37,387 nt of DNA. It comes from Clostridiales bacterium. GTDB taxonomy: Bacteria > Bacillota > Clostridia > Christensenellales > CAG-138. How positions within the stretch are numbered: the first letter of the stretch is position 1; each line of letters begins with the position of its first letter. The notes under the pieces are model-generated. The model saw nothing but the letters and a program-made list of their open reading frames with translations, was not told where the DNA came from and ran no database searches. Positions 10,388-18,135 of this stretch are shown in pieces. The DNA is taken from contig SVGX01000012.1 of NCBI GenBank assembly GCA_015056105.1, forward strand, positions 1-37,387, written 5' to 3'. Both the position numbers and the translations under genes were made by a program.

Positions 10388-11820
10388 TGCTTCTTTATCT
10401 CATCCCCGGCACGCTTGTGCTGTTCCTTGCGGTGATCCTGATCCGGGCAGCCATGTTCCGCCCCGCACCGGAGCCGGAAGCGAAAGAGATCCCCGTTTCC
10501 CTTGACCGGGAGAAGATCATCCGCGATATGGCGGATATGGTGCGCTGCAGGACCGTATCCAACCGGGATCATTCCCTTGAAGATCCTGAGGAGTTTGAGA
10601 AATTCCGCAAACTGCTTAAGGAGCGCTATCCCAAAGTACACGAAGCCTGCACCCTGGAGCACATCGGCAGGAACGGACTTCTTTATACGCTGAAAGGCGC
10701 ATCTTCCGCCGCACCCAGCGTCCTTATGGCCCACTACGATGTGGTACCTGCTGAGGAAGCGCTCTGGTCAAAGCCCGCCTTTGAAGGCATCGTGGAAAAC
10801 GGCGTCATCTGGGGGCGCGGCACCCTTGACACCAAGGGCACCTTGCTCGGTGTGATGGAATCCCTTGAAACGGTGCTCCGTGAGGGCTATGTGCCGAAAA
10901 ACGACCTGTACCTTTCCTTCTCCGGTGAAGAGGAAGTGGACGGCAGCTCCTGCGCCGCCATCGTTTCCACCTTTGAAGAAAGGGGCATCACACCTGCCCT
11001 TGTGCTCGATGAGGGCGGCGCGGTGGTGGAAAAGGTATTCCCCGGCGTCACAAGGGAGTGTGCCCTTGTGGGCATTGCGGAAAAGGGCGGTGTCAACCTT
11101 GATCTTACCCTTGATTCCGAAGGCGGCCACGCCTCCACACCCCCTAAGGTGAGCACCCTCGGCAAGCTGAGCCGTGCGGTGGTCCGCATTGAAAAGCATC
11201 CCTTCCCCTACCAGCTCACAAAACCGGTCAAAGAGATGTTCGATACCCTCGGCCGCCATTCGAGTTTCCTGTTTCGGATGATCTTCGCAAACCTGTGGTG
11301 CTTCCTGCCGGTGCTGGACCTCATCTGCCGTTTAAGCGGCGGCGAGCTCAACGCCCTCATGCGCACCACTACCGCCATCACCCGCATGGAAGGCAGCAAG
11401 GCCTACAACGTGCTGCCCCCGAAGGCCAGCGTGGGCATCAACATGCGCCTTCTTGGCAGCGACAACATGGATAGCGTGAAGGCATACCTTCAAAAGGTCA
11501 TCAAAAACGATAAGATCCGTATCGATATCGTCAGCGGCATGAACCCTTCCATTTCTTCCGACACCGCATGCGGTGCATGGGAGACCGTGAAGGAAGCCAT
11601 CCGCGAAACGTGGCCCGAAGCCATCGTTTCCCCGTACCTGATGATGGCCTGCAGCGATTCAAGGCACTACTGCCGCATCACGGACAAGGTATACCGCTTC
11701 TGCCCCATGCGCCTTTCCAAGGCGGAGCGCGGCATGATCCACGGTCACGATGAGCGCGTGCCGGTGGAAACACTGCTTTCCACGGTGGCATTTTATGTGC
11801 GGCTGCTCAAAAAAATATAA
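10387..11820 (+). CDS. Membrane-anchored M20-family metallopeptidase
   Basis: A 477-residue zinc peptidase or amidase of the M20/M25/M40 group, nearest in layout to carboxypeptidase S/PM20D1-type enzymes. Metal and catalytic residues are visible: H116 in LMAHYDVVP, D148 in WGRGTLDTKG, E181/E182 in FSGEEEVDG, D208 in LVLDEGG and a late HGHDE. Residues 1-22 form a single hydrophobic helix followed by R20, R25 and other charges, so by the positive-inside rule the catalytic domain should face the cytoplasm. ATG 10387 overlaps the previous stop (TGATG) and has AAGGGGTGG ahead; GTG 10378 is an alternative. Its place after two permease-like genes suggests cleavage of the imported compound at the inner membrane face. 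Confidence 0.88.
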   Translation: MLLYLIPGTLVLFLAVILIRAAMFRPAPEPEAKEIPVSLDREKIIRDMADMVRCRTVSNRDHSLEDPEEFEKFRKLLKERYPKVHEACTLEHIGRNGLLYTLKGASSAAPSVLMAHYDVVPAEEALWSKPAFEGIVENGVIWGRGTLDTKGTLLGVMESLETVLREGYVPKNDLYLSFSGEEEVDGSSCAAIVSTFEERGITPALVLDEGGAVVEKVFPGVTRECALVGIAEKGGVNLDLTLDSEGGHASTPPKVSTLGKLSRAVVRIEKHPFPYQLTKPVKEMFDTLGRHSSFLFRMIFANLWCFLPVLDLICRLSGGELNALMRTTTAITRMEGSKAYNVLPPKASVGINMRLLGSDNMDSVKAYLQKVIKNDKIRIDIVSGMNPSISSDTACGAWETVKEAIRETWPEAIVSPYLMMACSDSRHYCRITDKVYRFCPMRLSKAERGMIHGHDERVPVETLLSTVAFYVRLLKKI

Positions 11821-11837
11821 GGCATAAAACCAATTAT

Positions 11838-11864
11838 GGGGCAGCACGGCGTGCTGCCCTTTTT
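11838..11864 (+). terminator. Terminator of the DUF5058-M20 operon
   Basis: Stem GGGCAGCAC / GTGCTGCCC (11839-11847 / 11851-11859) with a three-base loop, followed by a run of T, 18 bases after the M20 stop. Confidence 0.9.
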
Positions 11865-11879
11865 CATACTATCTGCCCC

Positions 11880-11908
11880 TTGACGGAGAAAAAAAATACT
11901 GTTAAAAT
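11880..11908 (+). promoter_or_regulatory. Promoter of the 77-residue ORF
   Basis: TTGACG (11880-11885), 17 bases, TAAAAT (11903-11908). The predicted start near 11915 leaves a 30-base leader. One of the best-formed promoters in the window. Confidence 0.8.
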
Positions 11909-11944
11909 TTGTGGAAAATCGGGGAAAGGGAGAAGGATACGCCC

Positions 11945-12178
11945 ATGAAGATCAAGGATATCAGGGAACCGAAGCGCTTTTTTGACGCCGTAAACAACTG
12001 CAAAGGCACGGTGGAGCTTCTCACCGCGGAAGGCGACAGGCTGAACCTCAGATCCACCCTTTGCCAATATATCGCGCTCACGCAGATGTTTCAGGACGGC
12101 CGGGTAGAGGGCGTGGAGCTTTTCCTCGGCGATCCCGATGACGTTCAAAAGCTTGCCCCCTTCGTGGATTTCGAATAA
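11945..12178 (+). CDS. Small conserved-looking hypothetical protein, 77 residues
   Basis: A soluble, mixed-charge protein beginning MKIKDIREPKRFFDAVNNC, with a middle TAEGDRLNLRSTLCQY segment and an acidic C-terminus. I do not recognise a domain. It is very likely a real gene. It has its own strong promoter, an AGAAGGA ribosome-binding site seven bases before ATG 11945, neighbour-like codon use, and its own terminator. The frame extends upstream to a TTG, but that would start inside the promoter. The AEGDRLNLRS pattern looks like a beta-hairpin of a small alpha/beta fold; no function is claimed. Confidence 0.8.
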   Translation: MKIKDIREPKRFFDAVNNCKGTVELLTAEGDRLNLRSTLCQYIALTQMFQDGRVEGVELFLGDPDDVQKLAPFVDFE

Positions 12179-12185
12179 ACAGCAT

Positions 12186-12214
12186 GCCGCTTCCTTTGAA
12201 GCGGCTTTTCTTTT
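12186..12214 (+). terminator. Terminator of the 77-residue ORF
   Basis: Stem GCCGCTTC / GAAGCGGC (12186-12193 / 12198-12205) with a CTTT loop and a T-rich tail, eight bases after the stop codon. Confidence 0.9.
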
Positions 12215-12247
12215 TATGATATATTATATTTTTACGCCCGCAGCCTA

Positions 12248-12276
12248 TTGACAGCGGGCTCCGTTGCCTTTACTAT
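12248..12276 (+). promoter_or_regulatory. Promoter of nrdDG
   Basis: Consensus TTGACA (12248-12253), 17 bases, TACTAT (12271-12276). The predicted start is near 12283, so the transcript begins just ahead of the cobalamin riboswitch. Confidence 0.8.
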
Positions 12277-12317
12277 ATTTTGTGTAGCAAATAAATCCAA
12301 TTCACTAAATCTTGTAT
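12270..12317 (+). promoter_or_regulatory. Tandem NrdR-box-like sites over the nrdDG promoter
   Basis: Site 1, 12270-12285 (TTACTATATTTTGTGT), agrees with the NrdR consensus acaCwAtATaTwgtgt at 13 of 16 positions and covers the -10. Site 2, 12302-12317 (TCACTAAATCTTGTAT), agrees at 12 of 16. The gap is 16 bp, so centres are 32 bp or three helical turns apart, the usual spacing for paired NrdR boxes. NrdR represses ribonucleotide reductase genes when dATP is high. Confidence 0.7.
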
Positions 12318-12401
12318 CCTGCACAAGCAGCAGGGCAAGCGGGTGGAACTCCCGCACTGTGCCGCAACCGTAACAGCCGGAAAACCTGACGATGCAAGAT
12401 T
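12308..12401 (+). ncRNA. Cobalamin riboswitch upstream of nrdD
   Basis: The closing stem AATCTTG (12308-12314) / CAAGATT (12395-12401) encloses the conserved cobalamin aptamer core: GGGTGGAACTCCCGCACTG (12340-12358), then GCCGCAACCGTAA, then a B12-box-like AGCCGGAAAACCTGAC near 12375-12390. Such switches are known ahead of class I or III reductase genes in bacteria that also have the B12-dependent class II enzyme: with cobalamin present, nrdDG expression stops. The terminator at 12441-12472 provides the off state. Confidence 0.88.
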
Positions 12402-12440
12402 GTGCCCCGCCACGAAGCATGGCAAGGCATGGCATTTTCA

Positions 12441-12472
12441 AGCTGTGCCGATTTATCGCACGGCTGTTTTTA
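12441..12472 (+). terminator. Riboswitch expression-platform terminator
   Basis: Stem AGCTGTGCCGAT / ATCGCACGGCT with one G-U pair and a two-base turn, followed by GTTTTTA. It lies between the aptamer and the nrdD start at 12533, as expected for cobalamin-dependent premature termination. The rest of the leader up to 12532 shows only the GGGGGAG ribosome-binding site. Confidence 0.82.
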
Positions 12473-12532
12473 TGGCCGCAAGTATTACTTTTTGTACAAC
12501 AACCACTTTTATTTATCATTCAGGGGGAGAAC

Positions 12533-14647
12533 ATGATCAAGCAAGTCATCAAAAGGGGCGGCACACTTGCGCCGTTCAAACTCGAAAAAATCACATGGGC
12601 CATCTACAAGGCGGCCACCGCCGTAGGCGGCGACGATTATGCAAAGGCGGAAGCCCTTGCAAGGGAAGTGGCAGAATATGTGGACGAACGCACCGAAGGC
12701 GAAGCCGCTGAGGTGGAAACCATTCAGGATGCCGTAGAAAAGATCCTTATCGAACGCGGCCACGCCAAGACGGCGAAGGCTTTCATCCTTTACCGCGAAA
12801 AGCGCCGCAGCGCCCGCGAAAGCAACGCCCTTGTGGGCGCCACCATCAATATGTTCTCCGATTACCTTGATGACAAGGATTGGCAGATCCAGGAGAACGC
12901 CAACACCCAGAAATCCATCAACGGCATGAACAATTATGTGCGCGAGACCTTCACCAAGCAGTACTGGCTGCACGAGGTCTACCCGGAGGATGTGCGCGAG
13001 GCCCATTCTTCCGGCGCCATGCATATTCACGATCTTGGCTTCTTCGGCCCCTACTGCGCCGGCTGGGATCTTCGCCAGCTGCTGATGGACGGCTTCGGCG
13101 GCGTGGGCGGCAAGGTGGAATCATCCCCGGCAAAGCACCTGCGCTCCTTCCTCGGGCAAATCGTGAACTCCACCTTCACCACCCAGGGCGAGACTGCCGG
13201 CGCGCAGGCATGGAGCTCCATCGATACCTACTGCGCACCCTTCATCCGCTACGATGGCCTTACCAAGAAGCAGGTAAAGCAGGCGCTGCAGGAGTTCATC
13301 TTCAACATCAACGTGCCCACCCGCGTGGGCTTTCAGTGCCCCTTCTCCAACCTGACCTTTGACATCAAGGCACCCCGCACGCTGAAGGACGAGCCCGTCA
13401 TCATCGGCGGGCAGATGACCGGCGATGTTTACGGCGATTTCCAGGCGGAGATGGATATTTTCAACGAAGCCTTCTGCGAGGTGATGCTGGAGGGCGATGC
13501 CAAGGGCCGCGTGTTCACCTTCCCCATCCCCACCATCAACGTCACTGCCGATTTTGACTGGGAAAGCCCTGTGATCAACAAGTTCATGGAGATCACCTGC
13601 AAATACGGCATTCCCTATTTCTCCAACTACATCAACTCCGATCTTTCCCCGGAGGATGCCCTTTCCATGTGCTGCAGGCTGCGCCTTGACACCAAGGAGC
13701 TCAGAAAACGCGGCGGCGGCCTGTTCGGCTCCAACCCCATGACGGGCTCCATCGGCGTTGTGACCATCAACCTGCCCCGCATCGCCTACGAATCCCGCTC
13801 CAAGGCGGAATTTATGGGCAGGCTCTGGCGCATGGTGCAGATCGCCAAGAACAGCCTTGAGATCAAACGCAAGGTCATCGAGACCGAGACCGCCCGCGGC
13901 CTTTACCCCTATGCGGCCCATTACCTTCGCAACATCAAGGAGCGCACCGGCCAGTATTGGTACAATCACTTCAACACCATCGGCATCATCGGCATGAACG
14001 AAGCGTGCCTCAACCTGTTCGGCACCGATACCGATCTCACCACCGAACAGGGACAGGCTTTTGCCATCGAAGTGATGAACTACCTCCGTGACCAGATGAG
14101 TGAGATTCAAGAAGAGACCGGCCACTTCTACAATCTGGAAGCCTCCCCGGCAGAAGGCACCAGCTACCGCCTTGCGCGGCTTGATAAGGCCCAGTATCCG
14201 GAGATCATCTGCGCCGGCACGGAAGAAACGCCCTATTACACCAACTCCACCCAGCTTCCCGTTGGCTACACGGAGGATATCTTCGAAACCCTTGACCTGC
14301 AGGATGAGCTGCAGAGCCTTTACACCGGCGGTACGGTGCTGCACCTGTACCTCGGCGAGCGCATTGCGGATGTGGAAACGGCGAAAAACTTGATCCGCAA
14401 GGTGTTCACCAACTACAAGCTCCCTTACATCTCCCTGACGCCCACCTTCTCTGTATGCCCCAACCACGGCTACATCCCGGGCGAGCATTTCTCCTGCCCC
14501 ACCTGCGGCAGCAATGCGGAGGTATGGAGCCGCGTGGTAGGCTACCTTCGTCCGGTGCAGAATTTCCACAAGGGCAAAAAGCAGGAATATGCCGAAAGGC
14601 TCAAATACGTCATTAAGGAAGAGCAGATTTGCGCATCGCAGGACTAG
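12533..14647 (+). CDS. nrdD: Anaerobic (class III) ribonucleoside-triphosphate reductase
   Basis: Makes deoxyribonucleotides without oxygen through a glycyl radical. The 704-residue protein has an N-terminal ATP-cone (about 1-95) for allosteric control, a ten-stranded barrel domain, and a C-terminal zinc site C642-P-N-H ... C655/C658. The glycyl-radical motif RVVGYLRP follows, with G670 as the radical residue. ATG 12533 has GGGGGAG a few bases ahead. The frame is open 47 codons further up, but that stretch overlaps the riboswitch and terminator. The nrdG gene overlaps its 3' end by 19 bases. Control by paired NrdR boxes and a cobalamin riboswitch is predicted. The switch implies a B12-dependent reductase elsewhere in the genome. 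Confidence 0.97.
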   Translation: MIKQVIKRGGTLAPFKLEKITWAIYKAATAVGGDDYAKAEALAREVAEYVDERTEGEAAEVETIQDAVEKILIERGHAKTAKAFILYREKRRSARESNALVGATINMFSDYLDDKDWQIQENANTQKSINGMNNYVRETFTKQYWLHEVYPEDVREAHSSGAMHIHDLGFFGPYCAGWDLRQLLMDGFGGVGGKVESSPAKHLRSFLGQIVNSTFTTQGETAGAQAWSSIDTYCAPFIRYDGLTKKQVKQALQEFIFNINVPTRVGFQCPFSNLTFDIKAPRTLKDEPVIIGGQMTGDVYGDFQAEMDIFNEAFCEVMLEGDAKGRVFTFPIPTINVTADFDWESPVINKFMEITCKYGIPYFSNYINSDLSPEDALSMCCRLRLDTKELRKRGGGLFGSNPMTGSIGVVTINLPRIAYESRSKAEFMGRLWRMVQIAKNSLEIKRKVIETETARGLYPYAAHYLRNIKERTGQYWYNHFNTIGIIGMNEACLNLFGTDTDLTTEQGQAFAIEVMNYLRDQMSEIQEETGHFYNLEASPAEGTSYRLARLDKAQYPEIICAGTEETPYYTNSTQLPVGYTEDIFETLDLQDELQSLYTGGTVLHLYLGERIADVETAKNLIRKVFTNYKLPYISLTPTFSVCPNHGYIPGEHFSCPTCGSNAEVWSRVVGYLRPVQNFHKGKKQEYAERLKYVIKEEQICASQD

Positions 14648-15300
14648 AAAAATGCAGCACGGTGGATTTCCCCGGCGGCCTTGCGGCAGTACTTTTCGCC
14701 CCGGGCTGCAACTACCGCTGCTTCTATTGCCACAACCGGCAGATTTTAGAAAGCCCTCCGCTTCTTGATGAGGCGGAGGTGTTTCGCTTTCTCAAAAAGC
14801 GTACGGGACTTCTTGACGCCGTGGTGTTTTCCGGCGGCGAACCCACGCTGCAGCATGACCTGGCAGATGCCGCAAAGGCAGTGCGCGCCCTCGGCTATAA
14901 GATCAAGCTGGACACCAACGGCAGCCGGCCGGAGGTGCTCAAATCCCTTCTTGATGAAAACCTGCTTGATTATGTGGCCATGGACTACAAGGCCCCCTTC
15001 GGGGATTACAGCGCCATCACGGGGCATGATGCTTCCGGCGTTGCAGAGAGCCTTTCCCTGCTTCTTGCAGGAGGCATCCCCTTTGAGCTTCGCACCACCA
15101 TGGCACCCATGCTGACAGAAGCAAAACTTAAGGAAATGGCGGCGGCAGTGCCCCACAACGTGAAATGGTTTTTGCAGCTTTACCGGCCGCAGCAGGGCGA
15201 TGAAGCCTTCCTCGGCAGCCTTCGCCCCTATTCGCAGGGGGAAATCGAAACCCTTGCGGAAAAGCTGCAGGCAGTAAGACCACTTGTGAGGGCAAGGTAG
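14629..15300 (+). CDS. nrdG: Anaerobic ribonucleotide reductase activating protein (radical SAM)
   Basis: A radical-SAM enzyme that puts the glycyl radical on NrdD. The 223-residue protein has the cluster-binding CNYRCFYC motif (C27, C31, C34), a GGEP motif (FSGGEPTLQ) and the barrel strands of the family. It starts at TTG 14629 with AAGGA/GAG about nine bases ahead and overlaps nrdD by 19 bases, so the two are translationally linked at a fixed ratio. The opening MRIAGLEKCSTVDFPGG resembles pyruvate-formate-lyase-type activators. The position directly after nrdD settles the assignment. A strong terminator follows. Confidence 0.93.
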   Translation: MRIAGLEKCSTVDFPGGLAAVLFAPGCNYRCFYCHNRQILESPPLLDEAEVFRFLKKRTGLLDAVVFSGGEPTLQHDLADAAKAVRALGYKIKLDTNGSRPEVLKSLLDENLLDYVAMDYKAPFGDYSAITGHDASGVAESLSLLLAGGIPFELRTTMAPMLTEAKLKEMAAAVPHNVKWFLQLYRPQQGDEAFLGSLRPYSQGEIETLAEKLQAVRPLVRAR

Positions 15301-15312
15301 AAAAGGCAAACA

Positions 15313-15340
15313 AAAAAGCAGAGCGCTCGCTCTGCTTTTT
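15313..15340. terminator. Bidirectional terminator after nrdG
   Basis: Stem AAAAAGCAGAGC / GCTCTGCTTTTT with a short loop between the convergent nrdG (stop 15300) and MBL hydrolase (stop 15357) genes. Confidence 0.92.
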
Positions 15341-15356
15341 ATTATGCCTCTGTTTG

Positions 15357-15995
15357 CTACACTTCCATCACCAGCACACGCTTTTCGCCAAGGTCATCGA
15401 CAGAAAAACTGACGGTATCCGCCTTCGCACAGGCAATGGGGCGCTCCTTCACAAGGGCAAGGAAGCCATCCACCGCTGCCACATTCACCGTGCCCTGGGG
15501 CAGCTTATAGTGCATGGGGATGAACACCGTGGGGTCCAGCTTTTCCATGAGGGCATGGGCAAGCGCGGCATCGATGGTGTAGGTGCCGCCCACCGGCGCA
15601 AGCAGGATATCCACCCTGCCGCAGGCTTGTGCGGTCTCATCATCGATCATGTGGCCAAGGTCGCCGCAATGCAGGATGCGAAGACCGTCCATCTCCACCA
15701 TGAACATGATGTTTTCGCCGCGAAGGACACCCTGTTCGGGGTCATGATACGTATGGATGCCGAAAAAGCGCACATCCTTCACCTTTGTTTCGCCCGCAGC
15801 GGTCACGCGCACCGCATCATCGGCGGCAAGTGAGAATTCGTTGTGATCCCAATGCCCGTGGCTGGCGCTGACGGCATCCGCCTCTTGTTTTTCGATGGCA
15901 TAGCCTGCCTTTGCGCCGCAGGGATCCATCATCACTTTGGTGCCGCTTTCGGCGGTCAGAAGAAAGCAGGAATGTCCAAACCATTTGAGCTTCAT
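15357..15995 (-). CDS. MBL-fold metal-dependent hydrolase
   Basis: A 212-residue metallo-beta-lactamase-fold protein of the COG2220-like, short subfamily. The metal motif HGHWDH (H46, H48, D50, H51) is complete, and further ligands are seen in LHCGDLGH (H109, D112, H115). The short length and the initial LKWFGHSCFLL block match predicted Zn-dependent hydrolases that are often annotated only as L-ascorbate-6-phosphate-lactonase-like. The substrate is unknown. ATG 15995 has GGAGGAA ahead. It lies 19 bases after a hypothetical gene on the same strand and is probably cotranscribed with it. Confidence 0.9.
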   Translation of the reverse strand: MKLKWFGHSCFLLTAESGTKVMMDPCGAKAGYAIEKQEADAVSASHGHWDHNEFSLAADDAVRVTAAGETKVKDVRFFGIHTYHDPEQGVLRGENIMFMVEMDGLRILHCGDLGHMIDDETAQACGRVDILLAPVGGTYTIDAALAHALMEKLDPTVFIPMHYKLPQGTVNVAAVDGFLALVKERPIACAKADTVSFSVDDLGEKRVLVMEV

Positions 15996-16014
15996 AATCT
16001 ATTCCTCCGCATTT

Positions 16015-16638
16015 TTATCCGTTTTGTAAAAAAGCAAGCAGCCTTGATGCCGCCGCGCCCACGCTGCCGCACTTTGCAAGCAGCGCCTGCCGCTCCCGGG
16101 GCGGGATGTGGTGCGCCATCAAAAGCAGCTGCTGCGCCGCAAATTCCGCGCGGTTTTTCCGCTCCCCAAGGGAAATATCCTCCTCCGCGATGCGGATGGC
16201 CTGCCACAGGGCACGCTGTACCGCCGCATCTTCGGGGCATCCCTTTGCTTCCTGCCGTGCAAGCATCCGCATCCTTGCAATGGCATAAAAAAGGGGCGTT
16301 TCCGTTTCCGCCGGCATGGGCGGAATGGGGCAGGAAGCGTTTACCGCCTCCGCAAGGGCAGAATATGCCGCATCTGTCAGCGCAAAAAGAATGTGCCCGT
16401 TTTCCGCTTCAATGCGGTCAAAGGCGGCTGCGCCAAAAAGCAGCTGTCTTTCCGCTGCCTCTGCTTTTTGTATTGCCGCAAGCACCGTATCCTCATCCAC
16501 ATTGAGGATGCGGGGCAGGGGACTTGCAAGGGGAAAGCCTTCTTTCGCGGCGCGCACATGGGCGCACTGCGCCGAAAAACCCGCCCGGCGCATCAGCGAG
16601 GCGGCAGCTTCCCTTGCGGCTTTGCAGGCATCAAGCAC
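16015..16638 (-). CDS. Hypothetical alanine-rich protein, 207 residues
   Basis: An alanine-rich, mostly helical protein without a signal peptide. The second half reads like a helical bundle (YAIARMRMLARQE ... RAEFAAQQLLLMAHHIPPRER). The arrangement faintly recalls the DALR anticodon-binding bundle of arginyl-tRNA synthetases, but this is too weak to name it. GTG 16638 is chosen because AAGGGGGG lies eight bases ahead. The upstream ATG 16680 has no ribosome-binding site and would sit in a promoter-like stretch: TTGACA on the minus strand near 16699, then a poor -10. It is followed 19 bases later by the MBL-fold gene. Confidence 0.7.
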   Translation of the reverse strand: MLDACKAAREAAASLMRRAGFSAQCAHVRAAKEGFPLASPLPRILNVDEDTVLAAIQKAEAAERQLLFGAAAFDRIEAENGHILFALTDAAYSALAEAVNASCPIPPMPAETETPLFYAIARMRMLARQEAKGCPEDAAVQRALWQAIRIAEEDISLGERKNRAEFAAQQLLLMAHHIPPRERQALLAKCGSVGAAASRLLAFLQNG

Positions 16639-16711
16639 GGCGACATCCCCCCTTCCGTTCTCATCTTTAGCGTATTGCATTTTGGCGTGATTGTCAAAGG
16701 GAAGAAGATGC

Positions 16712-16741
16712 AAAAAAGCGGCCGTACCCAGCCGCTTTTTT
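16712..16741 (-). terminator. Terminator of the spoIIR-sleB-ypeB run
   Basis: Stem AAAAAAGCGGC / GCCGCTTTTTT with an 8-base loop, just past the ypeB stop at 16745. Confidence 0.9.
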
Positions 16742-16744
16742 CTG

Positions 16745-18124
16745 TTACACCACAAGCTCACCATCCTCATTGTTGAGGATGCGGAAGATCTGCTCCTCCT
16801 CGCCGTTTTCCACGTTGATGTAAACGATGTATTCCTCCTCACCGCAGGTGCCCTTGAACTCATAGCAGAGCTTTTCCGTTTGGGGCGTGATGGGGATGAG
16901 CGCCAGCTCCCGTGAAAGCACCTTCAGATTGGAAGAGAGCATGCTTTCCGCTTCCGCCATGGAAAGCTGCGGCGCGGGAAGCTGTCTTTCCCTGTGGCTG
17001 AAGCAATAGTTTCGTGCATCTGCACCGATGACAGCATGTGTTTCCCTGTCCACCCAGACTTTGATGAGGTCGCTGTAGAGGATCACATCATCCTGCTCCG
17101 CCGCGAAATTGATCACCGCCGCGCCGCTGTAATACTGAGCATAGGTGGCTTCCATATCGTCATAGCCGTGGCGTTCAAGGAAATCCTCCGCCGCGTCTTT
17201 CAGTTTTTCCGTTTCCGCCTTTTCCGGCACGCCTTCCGCCGCGCCTGCGGCGGATGACATCATCCAAAGAAGCTGTCCGCCCTGCTTTGTCACAGAAACA
17301 TCCACCTCACGTCCATCCGCATAGGTGCCGTGGAAATCGTAAGAAGGGATAGCGCCGTCGCTCGTGCCGTAAGATTCGAGCGCATCAAGTCCCGTCAGGC
17401 GTTTTGCCTGCTCCATGGCTTCTTCCTCACTCAGTTCTCTGCCCGACAGCCCCTGCGGCTCCTGCTTTTCCGCACTTTCGGAGAAGGGACCGTCATAAAT
17501 GAGGGTGGGGAAGCCTTCGATGCCTTCCTGCTCCTTATAGCCGTCATCCCCTGCGTTTCCCGCATTTGCCGTATTCTCCGCATCCTCCGTTCCGTAGGCG
17601 GAGGTATAGTAGCCATCGTTGGTGATAGCCGCCACGGGGATATCGCCGATCGAAAGCCGCCCGTTGAGTTCATCCGCAATGCGGCCGGAGGTTTCGTAGA
17701 GCTGATCGAGCTGCTGCTGTTCCTCCTCTGTCATGGGAATGCCCCGCACCGCCTTTTTCGTCAGGGTATGGGCATAATCCCCAAGGCGCACCACAAAGCT
17801 GTTGAGCTCCGCCGTATCGATGTGGGAGGACGGTACCTCCGCCATCAGGCTGACGCTGGCGCCTGAAAGCCGCCACACATCGTCAAGCAGCAGCACATAC
17901 TGCGAAGGAGAAGCGGCAACGCGCAGCTTGCCGAGAGCGGTGTGCAGGTTGTTGATGTTGTCCGTCAGTTCCGTAAAAGCCCGGGTATACATGGCGGTAG
18001 CCGTGGTCTTATACTCTTTTGCAAGGGCACTTTGCTGCATGCCCCAGAATGCCACGCCCACAAGGGCGACCGTCAGAAGCACCGGCAGCACGATATGGAA
18101 TATGTTTCTTCCTTTTTCCCGCAT
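16745..18124 (-). CDS. ypeB: Germination protein YpeB
   Basis: A 459-residue protein needed for localisation and stability of the cortex-lytic enzyme SleB in spores. One membrane helix near the N-terminus (about residues 10-31) is followed by a large extracytoplasmic part. This part has helical repeats, an acidic low-complexity stretch (EDAENTANAGNAGDDGYKEQ) around the middle, and C-terminal PepSY-like repeats. ATG 18124 has AGAGGTG ahead; the longer open frame overlaps sleB and is not used. It lies 11 bases after the sleB stop, the usual pairing in spore formers. A terminator follows. It should be made in the forespore during sporulation. Confidence 0.93.
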   Translation of the reverse strand: MREKGRNIFHIVLPVLLTVALVGVAFWGMQQSALAKEYKTTATAMYTRAFTELTDNINNLHTALGKLRVAASPSQYVLLLDDVWRLSGASVSLMAEVPSSHIDTAELNSFVVRLGDYAHTLTKKAVRGIPMTEEEQQQLDQLYETSGRIADELNGRLSIGDIPVAAITNDGYYTSAYGTEDAENTANAGNAGDDGYKEQEGIEGFPTLIYDGPFSESAEKQEPQGLSGRELSEEEAMEQAKRLTGLDALESYGTSDGAIPSYDFHGTYADGREVDVSVTKQGGQLLWMMSSAAGAAEGVPEKAETEKLKDAAEDFLERHGYDDMEATYAQYYSGAAVINFAAEQDDVILYSDLIKVWVDRETHAVIGADARNYCFSHRERQLPAPQLSMAEAESMLSSNLKVLSRELALIPITPQTEKLCYEFKGTCGEEEYIVYINVENGEEEQIFRILNNEDGELVV

Positions 18125-18135
18125 ACAAACACCTC

